DNA from: a virus
DNA length: 30,623 nucleotides
Virus record (IMG/VR): IMGVR_UViG_3300020392_000052
Coordinates: 1-30,623 of that record
Strand: one strand, 5' to 3'
In this document: positions 19,201-26,843 of the stretch, piece after piece
Layout: the number at the start of each line of letters is the position of its first letter
Position numbering within the stretch: position 1 is the first letter of the stretch
Translations under genes and position numbers: made by a program
The notes under the pieces: model-generated
Databases searched by the model: none
Told to the model about the DNA's origin: nothing
Seen by the model: the letters and a program-made list of their open reading frames with translations, nothing else

Positions 19201-19841
19201 CTTTCGCTTTTATTTCTTTGATCAATTGGAAGATGTGAATCATCTATAATATCTCGAACAGGAATAGTTGATCCGATTCCAACTCTTTCAAAAGATGTGG
19301 TTGTGACACCTGTAAAACTAACATATTTGCCTGTTATATTTAAGTGACCGTAAGATTCTTTAACAACATTTCCAAAATCATCAATTCTTGTGTTGATAGA
19401 GGGTATGAATGCAACACCAACGGGGTTATCCTCAACTATTGTGCCAAATACTCCTATCTTTCCTTCAGTCTCATCAGGAATAACTGGAAAGTCTACACCT
19501 GTGCCTACAGTTCCCTCATTGATAGCATTAACGGAAACAGATCCAAAATCAGAAACTTTAATTGTTTCTAATATACCAGCTCCACTATAAATTTGTCCAA
19601 AACCAATCACTGTTCCACTTTGAGCAGTTGTGATTCCAACAAAATCTGATTCACCTAAAACATCTAAATCTTGTCTTATTAATAAATTCTCAATGTCAAG
19701 ATCACCCGTTATATCAAGTTTACCGGCATCTATTCTTGTAAAATTTCCAAGTAATAAATCACCTCTAAGGTCAATATCTTTAAGAAAGATTACATCTTCA
19801 TTAAATTGAGCTTTATTACCTGTAACTGTGATATCTGACAT
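16284..19841 (-). CDS. Virion structural protein with right-handed beta-helix domain (1185 aa)
   Basis: The first 600 residues consist of shaft-type repeats (LDVLGESDFVGITTAQSG, SIGIGTTLPTQSLH, LDVNGDTTLNQDLDVG, GVGIAKRLYVGG). At about residue 645 a pectin-lyase-like segment begins: TIWVSKNGCDTNSG, TDTIKVRPGIYIENNPIGLR, then DIFHVRRGCLIENLNF and further turns to about 870, the pattern of a right-handed parallel beta-helix found in tail spikes and fibres. The C-terminus has SSHSFEYVGTGTDINRATP and DQKGNFDIGEGIQID, which resemble a module in the 1992-aa protein (GHTFEYLGYGPG, DKGDFYIG). No catalytic residues of a polysaccharide lyase can be asserted. The start overlaps the stop of the needle-like gene by 1 nt (TAATG), implying coupled translation. 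Probable role: baseplate-peripheral or fibre protein. Confidence 0.75.
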   Translation of the reverse strand: MSDITVTGNKAQFNEDVIFLKDIDLRGDLLLGNFTRIDAGKLDITGDLDIENLLIRQDLDVLGESDFVGITTAQSGTVIGFGQIYSGAGILETIKVSDFGSVSVNAINEGTVGTGVDFPVIPDETEGKIGVFGTIVEDNPVGVAFIPSINTRIDDFGNVVKESYGHLNITGKYVSFTGVTTTSFERVGIGSTIPVRDIIDDSHLPIDQRNKSERTYIDGNGDRQNYPIKIDRSKIKLDIDGSIHVGGGNSIGIGTTLPTQSLHTIYNVRIENEIFDSRNLDGLPGNFLSKDANGITWVSIEPNFSEGIFLMDESVFVPTPAQGGAVGAGQSFTILNFIQNNSLGLGTDTLVPTARDATSATGVATIFTSDLWGYSGTGASASIYRDTKVGIKNSNPSADLDVNGTLHVEEDVDFDNKLDVNGDTTLNQDLDVGDTGNVRFNNALDATSITNAPFLVSGGVGIAKRLYVGGDVALESKLDVDGESLFLNDVALKADNKTFKIQNATSDIKFTIFSNTGNTDIQGKIDIVGITSIKNESQSFDIETGALIVKGGVGIGSSVYIGGDVNLIQNLNVDQNLDVDGHTDLDDVITTGFSTFTSTVDLDGPLIDINDDNGFSSAVGVCKTDYRLSSVGTGVSWRPSGVQTKRTIWVSKNGCDTNSGLLEGDAKATIGGAAAIAVETDTIKVRPGIYIENNPIGLRTDVTVTGEDLRLVIIQAGNPNKDIFHVRRGCLIENLNFGGTNVGVDHTGSACVAFPPPAGSDSAITGYTEPGPATEGPSGRWRSPYVRNCTNFMTSSIGMKIDGDNATASTFGADLKSMVCDSFTQYNENGIGVSLTNDAYAQLVSIFTINTDIAIFASSGAQCDLTNSNSSFGNFGLVAVGLGSTQFTGIATNFNPAGLTISSNTPDTDTIVCAEVRDDSTGSPVPPFTGVVRRPFDGQALFFQIDLDNYPDTTGSGRITKPLEKLSEVKVIPGTDVSGYSAVDPPSILIRDVDGTTTPKGPQGIIAEATANVSAAGTIQSINVVAQGRNYLSSQNIVVDIEGNTGLATAVMEPIYFTIESATVPTSSGITTITFNEFIPYEVFDNDPFSLQRISRILTSSHSFEYVGTGTDINRATPLQGAIPIKENEVVSLDGAQIPFTSTDQKGNFDIGEGIQIDQTTSTIRGRDFARAIQAEVTPLILALR

Positions 19842-20545
19842 TATACTGGAAAATTGAAACCTGTTGGAAGATTAATATTACTTGGTAAAGATTGAGTTGC
19901 TGATTGTAATTGGTCAGTGAATCCTCCCACGTCAATATTAGATAATTGACTTTGAATGTCGGATATCGGTAGATTTTCTGTTATGTTTGCTAAATCACCG
20001 ATTCCAGACAATGCACCAACATCTGCGTTTGCTAAAAAATCCATTCCAACCTTGGTTGGTGCAAATACTTGTTGAATAAAACTTCCAGAAGTTTTCTCAA
20101 TTAAATTACCTAGTAGTCCTCTCGCATCTATTTTATTTGCATTTAACAAAATTCTTGCCCCCGCATTAAGATTTATATTTCTTCCAGCTTTTAAATCTAT
20201 ATCAGAATCAGCTTGAACCTCAATACTACTACCTTTTATTCTGACTCTACCATTTTCATTGGCTGTAATTGTAATATCACCTTTCTTTGTGCTTATTTGA
20301 ATATCAACTTCACCAGCTTGTCGATTCAGTCCACCTATGATTTCAATTTTACCATCATTATGAATATGATAAGTTCCCCCCTCACTTAAAGCACATAATT
20401 GTTGTTCTTTATTATCAGTGACTGCATAAAGCATATAAACCACAGAACCTCCATCACCCATTTGCGGATTTGCAGTATCAATTCTAAATTTTGGTCCAAA
20501 AGAATATACTTGTCTTCCTTCCCAGTTTTCATTAGGTCTAGTCAT
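19841..20545 (-). CDS. Baseplate spike/needle-like beta-helix protein (234 aa)
   Basis: Residues about 60-145 show alternating short beta strands: GGTYHIHNDGKIEIIGG, VDIQISTKKGDITITA, GRVRIKGSSIEVQADSDID, LKAGRNINLNAGARILLNA. This pattern is that of the C-terminal triple-stranded beta-helix of T4 gp5 and of VgrG spikes, known to form the membrane-piercing needle. The C-terminal 80 residues are different (helical, then ending in PTGFNFPV). It directly follows the gp5-like gene, overlapping by 1 nt (TAATG), with a GGAGG ribosome binding site supplied by the Gly-rich end of gp5. I infer that the spike, which in T4 is one gp5 chain, is here encoded in two genes. A PAAR-like tip role is less likely because no PAAR metal motif is seen. 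Confidence 0.65.
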   Translation of the reverse strand: MTRPNENWEGRQVYSFGPKFRIDTANPQMGDGGSVVYMLYAVTDNKEQQLCALSEGGTYHIHNDGKIEIIGGLNRQAGEVDIQISTKKGDITITANENGRVRIKGSSIEVQADSDIDLKAGRNINLNAGARILLNANKIDARGLLGNLIEKTSGSFIQQVFAPTKVGMDFLANADVGALSGIGDLANITENLPISDIQSQLSNIDVGGFTDQLQSATQSLPSNINLPTGFNFPV

Positions 20546-22851
20546 TAATATCCTCCATATCCACCACCACCTGAAGGTGGTGTACTTGGTGGTGTACTTG
20601 GTGGTGGTGTACTTGGTGGTGTACTTGGTGGTGGTGTGCTTGGTGATGGTGTGCTTGGTGTTTCACTCGGTGTTGTTGGAACATTAGTTGTTGGTGTAAT
20701 ATTTGGTGTGGATACTGCAGAATCATTAATCATTGTAGAGGTTGATATTCCTGAAGATATTCTTTGTCTTAAACTTTCAGCAGGTGTATCATAAATTACA
20801 TCATGTGGTGTATCTACATGAACTGCACCAACCATTTTAACTCCTCTTTTAGGATGAAGATGAAATGGTCCTGAATAAGGTTTTCCATTTACATATCCGA
20901 CTATGAAATTAGTTTCAGGTCCGACACAATCAATTACTTGAATAATATCACCTTGAGGATCAATAGATAATTCTTTAATTATTGGTTTAATTAATGCACC
21001 ACTACCTGTTAATGATTCTATTATTATGTTTGGTTTATTTGTAATCGCAATATTATTTATCGGTTGAGCTGAGATAATTCTACCATTACCTATAGTAACA
21101 TTATATTCTAATCCGTTACTATCGGTTATAGTTGCGTCTTCATACCCTGATCCTGAATTCACCACGATAGTATCAACAACACCAACTGGTGTGCTATCTG
21201 ATGATATAACATCTGATGCATCATTTCCAATGGGATAATTTTCACCCTCAGAAATAATATCCACTGATATAATTTGTCCGAATGTTGGTGAATTAGAATC
21301 TGAATCAATGTTTGCTCTTGCGATAGCACCATATCCCAATTGACAAGGATCACTAATACTTACTAGAGGAGGTTTTACAAGATATCCAGATCCTGGATCT
21401 GTAATCTCAACACCAATGATACTTGCAGTCCTGCTTACATCAGCAGTAACTTGTGATAAATCAGGTGTATTTTCAACAAATTCTCCTAATATAAGTTTAC
21501 CTAATCCACCCTCACCATCACCACCAAAAAATGTTATGCTTGGAGAATCACAAAATGAAGGTTCAGCACATGTAGGATTTGGAAATGATGGAGTTCCAGA
21601 TGAAACTGAGTTAAATGACTGTGTAATATTACTTACTGTATTCAATAAATTTGGCACGGGAAATGACCCAGATCCCACTTTTTGTTTTTTAACTTTACCA
21701 ACGCATTTTGATTTATTTTGATTACAATCAAATAAACCACCAATGGAGGTAAACATATCTGCAGAACTTAATAGGGAGTCCTGCACTTTAAAAGTTCCCG
21801 GTAAAATACTACTTAATCCACTTAAAGATTCGGATAAGTCAGATGAAATTTGATTTGATATTTCATTTAATAAACTACCTGTAAATTGTTCTGCAACACA
21901 ATCTCCAGCTACCATCGAATCAGCTAAAAACTTTCCTAACAAACCTTGTATTGTAGAGGATAACCCTGATTGAATTTTACCAGGTAAACAATCTAAACCA
22001 GATTGTAATTTTTTTATAGGACCTATCATTGCTTTTTGTGCTGCGATTGCAGCTAATTCAGATCCTGTTGCAGCTAAAACTGACGAATATAATGATTGTA
22101 ATCCTGTTGATAATCCTGGTATCATATTTGTATATAATTTACCCATCATGTTGTTCACCAACCCATTAGATATTGTTTCTAAACTTTGAGTGGCGGATGC
22201 AATATCAGTGAATAAATTTGTCGTTGATGAGATATTTGAAGATAAATTTGTAAGCACACTTGATATGTTATTAAAAATACTGTCATCACATGTGTCTGCT
22301 ACAACCTCCTCAGATCCAAAAGCTTTAGATGCACTTATTTCATCACCAGTTGGTTTTCTTAAAACTGGTGATTTTAAAGCATTACTATTTGATTCATTTG
22401 CCTCACCTTTGTCTAATGTTCCATCACCCGTGGGTACATTTTTTGTCCATCCAGTCGATGGAGCAAATCCATCTTCAGGGTCTGGTGCATCTTGCGATAC
22501 ATCATTAGTTCTTCCAAGTGCTCCCATAATAACAGGCACTTGTGCGTTATTTCCATCAATAAAAAATCCTACAACTGAATCACCCGGACGATATTTAACA
22601 GTTTGACCTTGACCTGCAGCACCAGTTCCTGCTGTTGCAGGGAGAAGAGCAATTGCCCATGGTAAATCAGCATCCTTTAACTCACTTTTACCACGGGGAT
22701 GATATCCAATGATTCTAACTTTAAATCTATTTCCCCACCCCTCACCAGATACTTGTTTCCCCTGTGCCTCAATTGGTGCAATTTTACCTATCCACCAAGT
22801 AAATCCATCTTGACCTATAAAATTAGTTTTGAAAAATGAATCTTGTAACAT
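20545..22851 (-). CDS. gp5: gp5-like baseplate hub/spike protein without lysozyme domain (768 aa)
   Basis: Residues 1 to about 125 match the OB-fold of T4-type gp5: FTWWIGKIAP, NRFKVRIIGYHPRGK, LPWAIALLP, then GDSVVGFFIDGNNAQVPVIMGALGR. T4 gp5 has a lysozyme domain next; here there is none, but a helical Ser/Leu/Gly-rich region (about 190-370) with several Cys, then GSGYLVKPPLVSI and GSGYEDATI beta units (about 480-620), and YVNGKPYSGPFHLHPKRG with VHVDTPHDVIYDT near 655-690. The last 50 residues are a Pro/Ser/Thr repeat linker ending GGGGYGGY. It follows the gp27-like gene by 1 nt, has a GGGAG ribosome binding site, and is followed by the needle-like gene. Role: central hub trimer joining gp27 and the needle; a linker function for the Pro-rich tail is inference. 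Confidence 0.85.
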   Translation of the reverse strand: MLQDSFFKTNFIGQDGFTWWIGKIAPIEAQGKQVSGEGWGNRFKVRIIGYHPRGKSELKDADLPWAIALLPATAGTGAAGQGQTVKYRPGDSVVGFFIDGNNAQVPVIMGALGRTNDVSQDAPDPEDGFAPSTGWTKNVPTGDGTLDKGEANESNSNALKSPVLRKPTGDEISASKAFGSEEVVADTCDDSIFNNISSVLTNLSSNISSTTNLFTDIASATQSLETISNGLVNNMMGKLYTNMIPGLSTGLQSLYSSVLAATGSELAAIAAQKAMIGPIKKLQSGLDCLPGKIQSGLSSTIQGLLGKFLADSMVAGDCVAEQFTGSLLNEISNQISSDLSESLSGLSSILPGTFKVQDSLLSSADMFTSIGGLFDCNQNKSKCVGKVKKQKVGSGSFPVPNLLNTVSNITQSFNSVSSGTPSFPNPTCAEPSFCDSPSITFFGGDGEGGLGKLILGEFVENTPDLSQVTADVSRTASIIGVEITDPGSGYLVKPPLVSISDPCQLGYGAIARANIDSDSNSPTFGQIISVDIISEGENYPIGNDASDVISSDSTPVGVVDTIVVNSGSGYEDATITDSNGLEYNVTIGNGRIISAQPINNIAITNKPNIIIESLTGSGALIKPIIKELSIDPQGDIIQVIDCVGPETNFIVGYVNGKPYSGPFHLHPKRGVKMVGAVHVDTPHDVIYDTPAESLRQRISSGISTSTMINDSAVSTPNITPTTNVPTTPSETPSTPSPSTPPPSTPPSTPPPSTPPSTPPSGGGGYGGY
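20576..20670. repeat. Tandem repeat encoding the Pro/Ser/Thr linker of gp5
   Basis: On the plus strand ggtggtgtacttggt units, with a longer period of about 27 nt, encode PPSTPP/PPPSTPP repeats in the gp5-like protein. Copies at 20576-20640 are almost identical, and later ones diverge. Such repeats can change length by slippage. Confidence 0.85.
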
Positions 22852-22852
22852 A

Positions 22853-24112
22853 TTATCTCCCGAAAGTATCTCTAGCTAATGTCATTGATGAAACAGATTT
22901 TTCTGGATCAAAATGATGAACAATTGATTGTATTAAGTATTTACCACTTATCTCTTCATCTTTAACATTTTTTTCTTTCAAAGAATTTTTAAAAAATACA
23001 CAATCAATCACATCACCTGCATCTAAATCTGTATTGCACGGAACAGAGATTTCTACCTTTTGAGTTGTTAAAATATTATATCCACTAACAGACTGAGAGA
23101 GGTATTTTTTAGGATCAGCATTCTCTTCTTTTGATACATTAGGTTCAATCGTTCCTACATCTAATACTTGAGTAAATGTTCTTGATGGTTGTGTAACTAT
23201 ATCCTCAGGCAGAATATCTTCAATTTTTTTACCACCAAGTGTTGTTTTGCTTTTTGATTTAAAAACTTGACCTGTTACTGAAAAATCATTTGGATTAAAA
23301 AAGAATCTACTGCTTGAGTATGCTCCTAATCTCAATTTGCGAATTATATCTTGATTTTTATCTATTTTATAATTAAGCATCTTCAAATCTAAGGATGGTA
23401 AATCTGGTGTTGGTTTAAATGTTGAAGTATTGTATTGAACTTGAGAGTAAACAAATTTAGACTTTGGTTTTTGATTTATTAAATTAATTATTGATTTGAA
23501 TTTAAATCCACTTTTTGTTTGAAAGAAAACAAATCCAGATGAACTATTATTTTGTGATTCTTCAGGAACTGCTTTTGTTGCCAACCATGTTAGTGTTTTA
23601 AATGGTTTCTTTAAATTACCTATAAAAGAATATTTGTTTTGTGTAGGATCTATATCAATTTTGTTTTTACTTATACCTAAAATCTCTGTTAGAATAGATG
23701 TAACTGATTGTTTTATTGTTCCAATATATTTTTTTGATACACTTGAAATTTCATTTGTTATTGCTTCTCTGGAGGACAAAGTGAGTAAAAAAGACTCTCT
23801 CTGTGAACTTGATATAACATCAGATATACTTGTCACAAATAAATCCATATCTAAACCAGATCTATTTTTAACTTGTTCAATAATTTTTATTCTTACTTTT
23901 TCACCACCTCGTAATGGTAAACCATTATAGACCCCTTGATCATTTATCACATTTCCTGTGAGTGAAACTCTCATTTTAGCTGTTACAACAGGAGATAATA
24001 TATTTTGAAAAAACTCAAATGACACAACACCAAGTCTTAGATCAACAGTGTTATTACCATCATTAGACGTTATTTCAATAACTTTATATGATGCTGGATC
24101 CTTTGCTGCCAT
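22853..24112 (-). CDS. gp27: gp27-like baseplate hub protein (419 aa)
   Basis: The length is close to that of T4 gp27 (391 aa). The N-terminal half has the two-barrel pattern of gp27/VgrG hub proteins: VVSFEFFQNILSPVVTAKMRVSL, PLRGGEKVRIKI and LDMDLFVTSISD, followed by SFLLTLSSREAI, a helical SVTSILTEILGI segment and LKKPFKTLTWLATKAVP, then GFVFFQTKSGFKFKSI, which is typical of the tail-hub fold. The C-terminus (GDVIDCVFF, GKYLIQSIVHHFDP, SMTLARDTFG) is also characteristic. It lies directly before the gp5-like gene with a 1-nt gap, as expected for the hub pair, and has an AGGAG ribosome binding site. It should form the trimeric ring at the centre of the baseplate that caps the tube end and holds gp5. 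Confidence 0.8.
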   Translation of the reverse strand: MAAKDPASYKVIEITSNDGNNTVDLRLGVVSFEFFQNILSPVVTAKMRVSLTGNVINDQGVYNGLPLRGGEKVRIKIIEQVKNRSGLDMDLFVTSISDVISSSQRESFLLTLSSREAITNEISSVSKKYIGTIKQSVTSILTEILGISKNKIDIDPTQNKYSFIGNLKKPFKTLTWLATKAVPEESQNNSSSGFVFFQTKSGFKFKSIINLINQKPKSKFVYSQVQYNTSTFKPTPDLPSLDLKMLNYKIDKNQDIIRKLRLGAYSSSRFFFNPNDFSVTGQVFKSKSKTTLGGKKIEDILPEDIVTQPSRTFTQVLDVGTIEPNVSKEENADPKKYLSQSVSGYNILTTQKVEISVPCNTDLDAGDVIDCVFFKNSLKEKNVKDEEISGKYLIQSIVHHFDPEKSVSSMTLARDTFGR

Positions 24113-25299
24113 TATAAATCTCCTAATTTAGTAAGTAAAAGGTCATTAACTTGTTGTGATTTTTCCTTCACAACTATCACTTTTTCAGATGATTGAGGTT
24201 GCATCATGTTATTATTTTTATTGTTGCTTTCATTATTTGAATTAATCACAACAGTTCTCCTTTTTCGTTTTCCAAATTGATTTATATTGTTTATAGTTGT
24301 CATATTTTTATTATTTACTACTGATTTATCTATTTCTATTGTCTTACTTATCTTATTTACTGATAAATTTCCCCCTCTTGGATCAGATTGTTGCAATGAA
24401 CTTGCATCAGGAGTGTTATCTTTAAAATTTTCTAAACTTATATTTAATCCACCTTCTTCATTTAAAAGATTAGTATCTGTTGATTCAAAACTTTCTTGTA
24501 TAGGTCTAGTTGTTGTTGCAGTAACTTCATTTCTTCCCGATAGTCTATCTTCGTATGCGAATTTTTTGATTTCTAATTTGGATTCTGCAAACTCTAATCG
24601 TCTCGCATTTGCTTCAGTTCTTTTTTCATCAAATGCTGCTTGTCGTTTTGATACTTCAGATTGTGCTGCTTCGTATCCACTTTTTAATTCTTCAAGTGTT
24701 TGATCTCTTTTTTCTTCTTTTTTTTCTTCCTTTTCATCTTCTTTTTCTTCCTTTACATTTTCAGGATCAAAATTTTCTAGATCTTTTTCAGTTTCACTTA
24801 GTGATGTATCTATTTCATCTTGTAATTCTTTTTTTGATGACTTTAAGTTTGTGGATGCTATATCTTCATCAAGTTTTTTAAATGGTTGAAACAAATTACT
24901 AAAAAATTTTTTTATATTAGGTATTATATTTTTAAGAAATTCTACGAATCCTTTTATTTTTTCAATAATATTTTCGATTGCTTTTATAAATTTTGGTATA
25001 TTAACAGCTAACCAACCTAAAAATAATTGTTTTATTGCCGACATAATATTAGATCCAAATTTTTTAGGATTAATTTTTTTATTTTTTTTCGGTATTGTAG
25101 GATTATCTTTCTTCTCTAAATTTTGTTCTTTTTGATTTCTTTTTTGTTTTTCTAATCTTTTCTTTTCAAAAATAGATCTAATCTTACTTGTACCTTTTTT
25201 TATAGTTTTAGATTTTTGTATTGATTTTTTGACACCACTAATTATATTTCCAGATTTTGAAAACATTGACTTGCCTATTTTAATTACCGACTCCTTCAT
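24112..25299 (-). CDS. Tape-measure/hub-type protein, second of a pair (395 aa)
   Basis: Very Lys/Glu/Asn-rich. The N-terminus is basic (KKSIQKSKTIKKGTSKIRS and on), then a hydrophobic segment, IKQLFLGWLAVNIPKFIKAI (about 85-105), continues as an amphipathic helix to about 135. A highly charged region (about 150-215, with KEEKEDEKEEKKEEKRDQ) should form a long coiled coil. The C-terminus is Asn-rich with KRKRRTVVI. The LF-(L/V)-GWL motif is shared with the 515-aa protein just upstream, whose stop overlaps this start by 4 nt (ATGA), so the two may be diverged paralogues or parts of one tape-measure system. The gene stands where T4-like phages place hub proteins gp28/gp29. Assignment to a particular T4 gene is not possible from what I can see. 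Confidence 0.6.
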   Translation of the reverse strand: MKESVIKIGKSMFSKSGNIISGVKKSIQKSKTIKKGTSKIRSIFEKKRLEKQKRNQKEQNLEKKDNPTIPKKNKKINPKKFGSNIMSAIKQLFLGWLAVNIPKFIKAIENIIEKIKGFVEFLKNIIPNIKKFFSNLFQPFKKLDEDIASTNLKSSKKELQDEIDTSLSETEKDLENFDPENVKEEKEDEKEEKKEEKRDQTLEELKSGYEAAQSEVSKRQAAFDEKRTEANARRLEFAESKLEIKKFAYEDRLSGRNEVTATTTRPIQESFESTDTNLLNEEGGLNISLENFKDNTPDASSLQQSDPRGGNLSVNKISKTIEIDKSVVNNKNMTTINNINQFGKRKRRTVVINSNNESNNKNNNMMQPQSSEKVIVVKEKSQQVNDLLLTKLGDL

Positions 25300-26843
25300 G
25301 CTAAGTTAAACTCCGATTGGGTTCCCACAAGGTACATATTAGAATTATCTTCTGATGCAAAATTGATTATATCCTCTTCAATTTCACCATAATCAGGTGA
25401 ACCCATTGTCTGACTTTCACCTACGTTTTGATTTTGTGATCCATCAATCACCACCACTTCATCTTCAGGTGCTCCATAATCATATATTTTCTCATTTTTT
25501 TGATTTACTTTAGTTGCATTTGTTGTAATTTTAGAATCTATTTTTGAAGTTTCTTCACCTTCACCAGTGGTGGATTTTTTAACATCTCTTGCTATATTTG
25601 CCACATCAGCTGCAGTTGATATTGCTGTGCCAACACCAGGCACAGTTGATGCAACACCTGAAATTAGTTCAAGACCTGCTCCGAGTAAATCACCTTTTCT
25701 TGCTCTGTCAATCGCAAATGCAGTTCCTAAAACTAAACCAACAAGTGGTATTTTTTTCGCAAGTAATTTACCAGTTCCCTTTTTAACAGCACCTTTTGCT
25801 ACATTTTTACTTCCACTTTTAAGTAATGTTTTACCAAGATTTTTTCCTTTTCCTGCTACGTTTTTTGCTATATTAAGTCCCTTACCTCCTATATTTTTTG
25901 CTATGTTAAGTCCTTTTCCCCCTATATTTTTTGCTACATTAAGTCCTTTTCCTCCTACACCTTTTACTACATTAAGTCCTTTTCCAACTATGTTTTTACC
26001 AAGATTTTTTATTCCTTTACCCAAATTTTTCAACGCACCTGTTGTGGCTTTAGCAAATTTTCCACCTATCTTACCAAATTTTTTAATCATGAAACGAGTG
26101 AATGATTTACCAATTCCTTTTTTATAGATTTTTAATAATTTAAATAAACCTCCCTTCGCTATGAACATTAATCCACCAACTGCTGCAAGTCCAAGAGCAA
26201 CATTTTTTGCTATGCTCCTCAACTTCTCCATATTACCTTCTTGAAAGGCTCTAAACGCTTGTATTCCTTTATCAGTCAACCATCCAACAAATAAAGTTGT
26301 AAAGGCACCTTTTAATTTTTCTAAAAATCCTTTTACTTTTTTAAACCTTTCGACTTGAGGTTTTTCCTCTTCAACTTGTTTTTCTGGTTCATCCCCTGCT
26401 TCCAGTAATAATTCTTTTTTAGCTAGTTTTCTCTTTTCATCTAATTCAATTTTTTCTTTCAGTTCTTCTAAAGTTTTTTTCCTATCTGATTTCTCCTCAT
26501 CAACAATAAATTTTTGAATTTTTTCAATACTTTTTGATACATCATGTATATATTTTTCAATTACACGAACTCTTTTTGAAATACTATCAGGACTATCATC
26601 AACTGCATTTTCTACATCATTAGGATTATATTTAACAATCGGTGCAAATCTTGACAATTCATTACGTCCCATGAATTTATTAAAATTCACTTGTCTACTT
26701 TTAAATGCAATATTAGGATCTGGAGTTCCTCCCCTTGCTTTTATTAATGCGTTTTTATATTCCGGATCCGTTCTTGCTCTAGCTGCATCAACTGGAGCTT
26801 TAGGATCAAATGGTTTTTGTGGTTTTTTAGTTATTCTAGCCAC
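25296..26843 (-). CDS. Probable tape-measure protein (gp29 position; 515 aa)
   Basis: The start is GTG at 26843, 8 nt inside the end of the 58-aa ORF. Residues about 80-165 are charged and helical. TLFVGWLTDKGIQAF (near 184) matches the LF-x-GWL element of the next protein. A hydrophobic helix IAKNVALGLAAVGGLMFIAKGG (cut: about 212-232) is followed by a Gly/Lys-rich array of 11-residue repeats (GKGLN-(V/I)-AKN-(I/V)-G, about 286-331) and a second hydrophobic segment, IPLVGLVLGTAFAIDRARKG with LISGVASTVPGVGTA (about 364-405). Hydrophobic helices plus helical repeats directly after a tail-assembly-chaperone-like pair are what a tape measure shows. T4 gp29 has 590 residues. The protein would set tail length and perhaps be ejected into the host envelope. 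Identity as gp29 is inferred from position and character, not from clear similarity. Confidence 0.6.
   Translation of the reverse strand: MARITKKPQKPFDPKAPVDAARARTDPEYKNALIKARGGTPDPNIAFKSRQVNFNKFMGRNELSRFAPIVKYNPNDVENAVDDSPDSISKRVRVIEKYIHDVSKSIEKIQKFIVDEEKSDRKKTLEELKEKIELDEKRKLAKKELLLEAGDEPEKQVEEEKPQVERFKKVKGFLEKLKGAFTTLFVGWLTDKGIQAFRAFQEGNMEKLRSIAKNVALGLAAVGGLMFIAKGGLFKLLKIYKKGIGKSFTRFMIKKFGKIGGKFAKATTGALKNLGKGIKNLGKNIVGKGLNVVKGVGGKGLNVAKNIGGKGLNIAKNIGGKGLNIAKNVAGKGKNLGKTLLKSGSKNVAKGAVKKGTGKLLAKKIPLVGLVLGTAFAIDRARKGDLLGAGLELISGVASTVPGVGTAISTAADVANIARDVKKSTTGEGEETSKIDSKITTNATKVNQKNEKIYDYGAPEDEVVVIDGSQNQNVGESQTMGSPDYGEIEEDIINFASEDNSNMYLVGTQSEFNLA
25851..25985. repeat. Tandem 33-nt repeats in the tape-measure-like gene
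   Basis: About four units of 33 nt, each encoding GKGLN-x-(V/A)-K-x-x-(G/A). The plus-strand units contain 'aagtcc(c/t)tt' and 'attttttgcta'. An 11-residue period suits an amphipathic helix with a hendecad pattern. Confidence 0.8.

Noticed and set aside
20538-20726. His/Gln-rich 62-codon open frame on the minus strand
   Set aside because: Frame-shifted reading of the PPSTPP tandem repeat of the gp5-like gene.
20545-22851. Lysozyme domain in the gp5-like protein
   Set aside because: No E-x8-D-x5-T type catalytic pattern of T4-type lysozyme was found in the region after the OB-fold.
25567-26127. 186-codon Phe/Pro-rich open frame on the plus strand, looking like a membrane protein
   Set aside because: Complement of the Lys/Gly-rich repeat region of the tape-measure-like gene; its FPPIFFA repeats mirror the GKGLN repeats.
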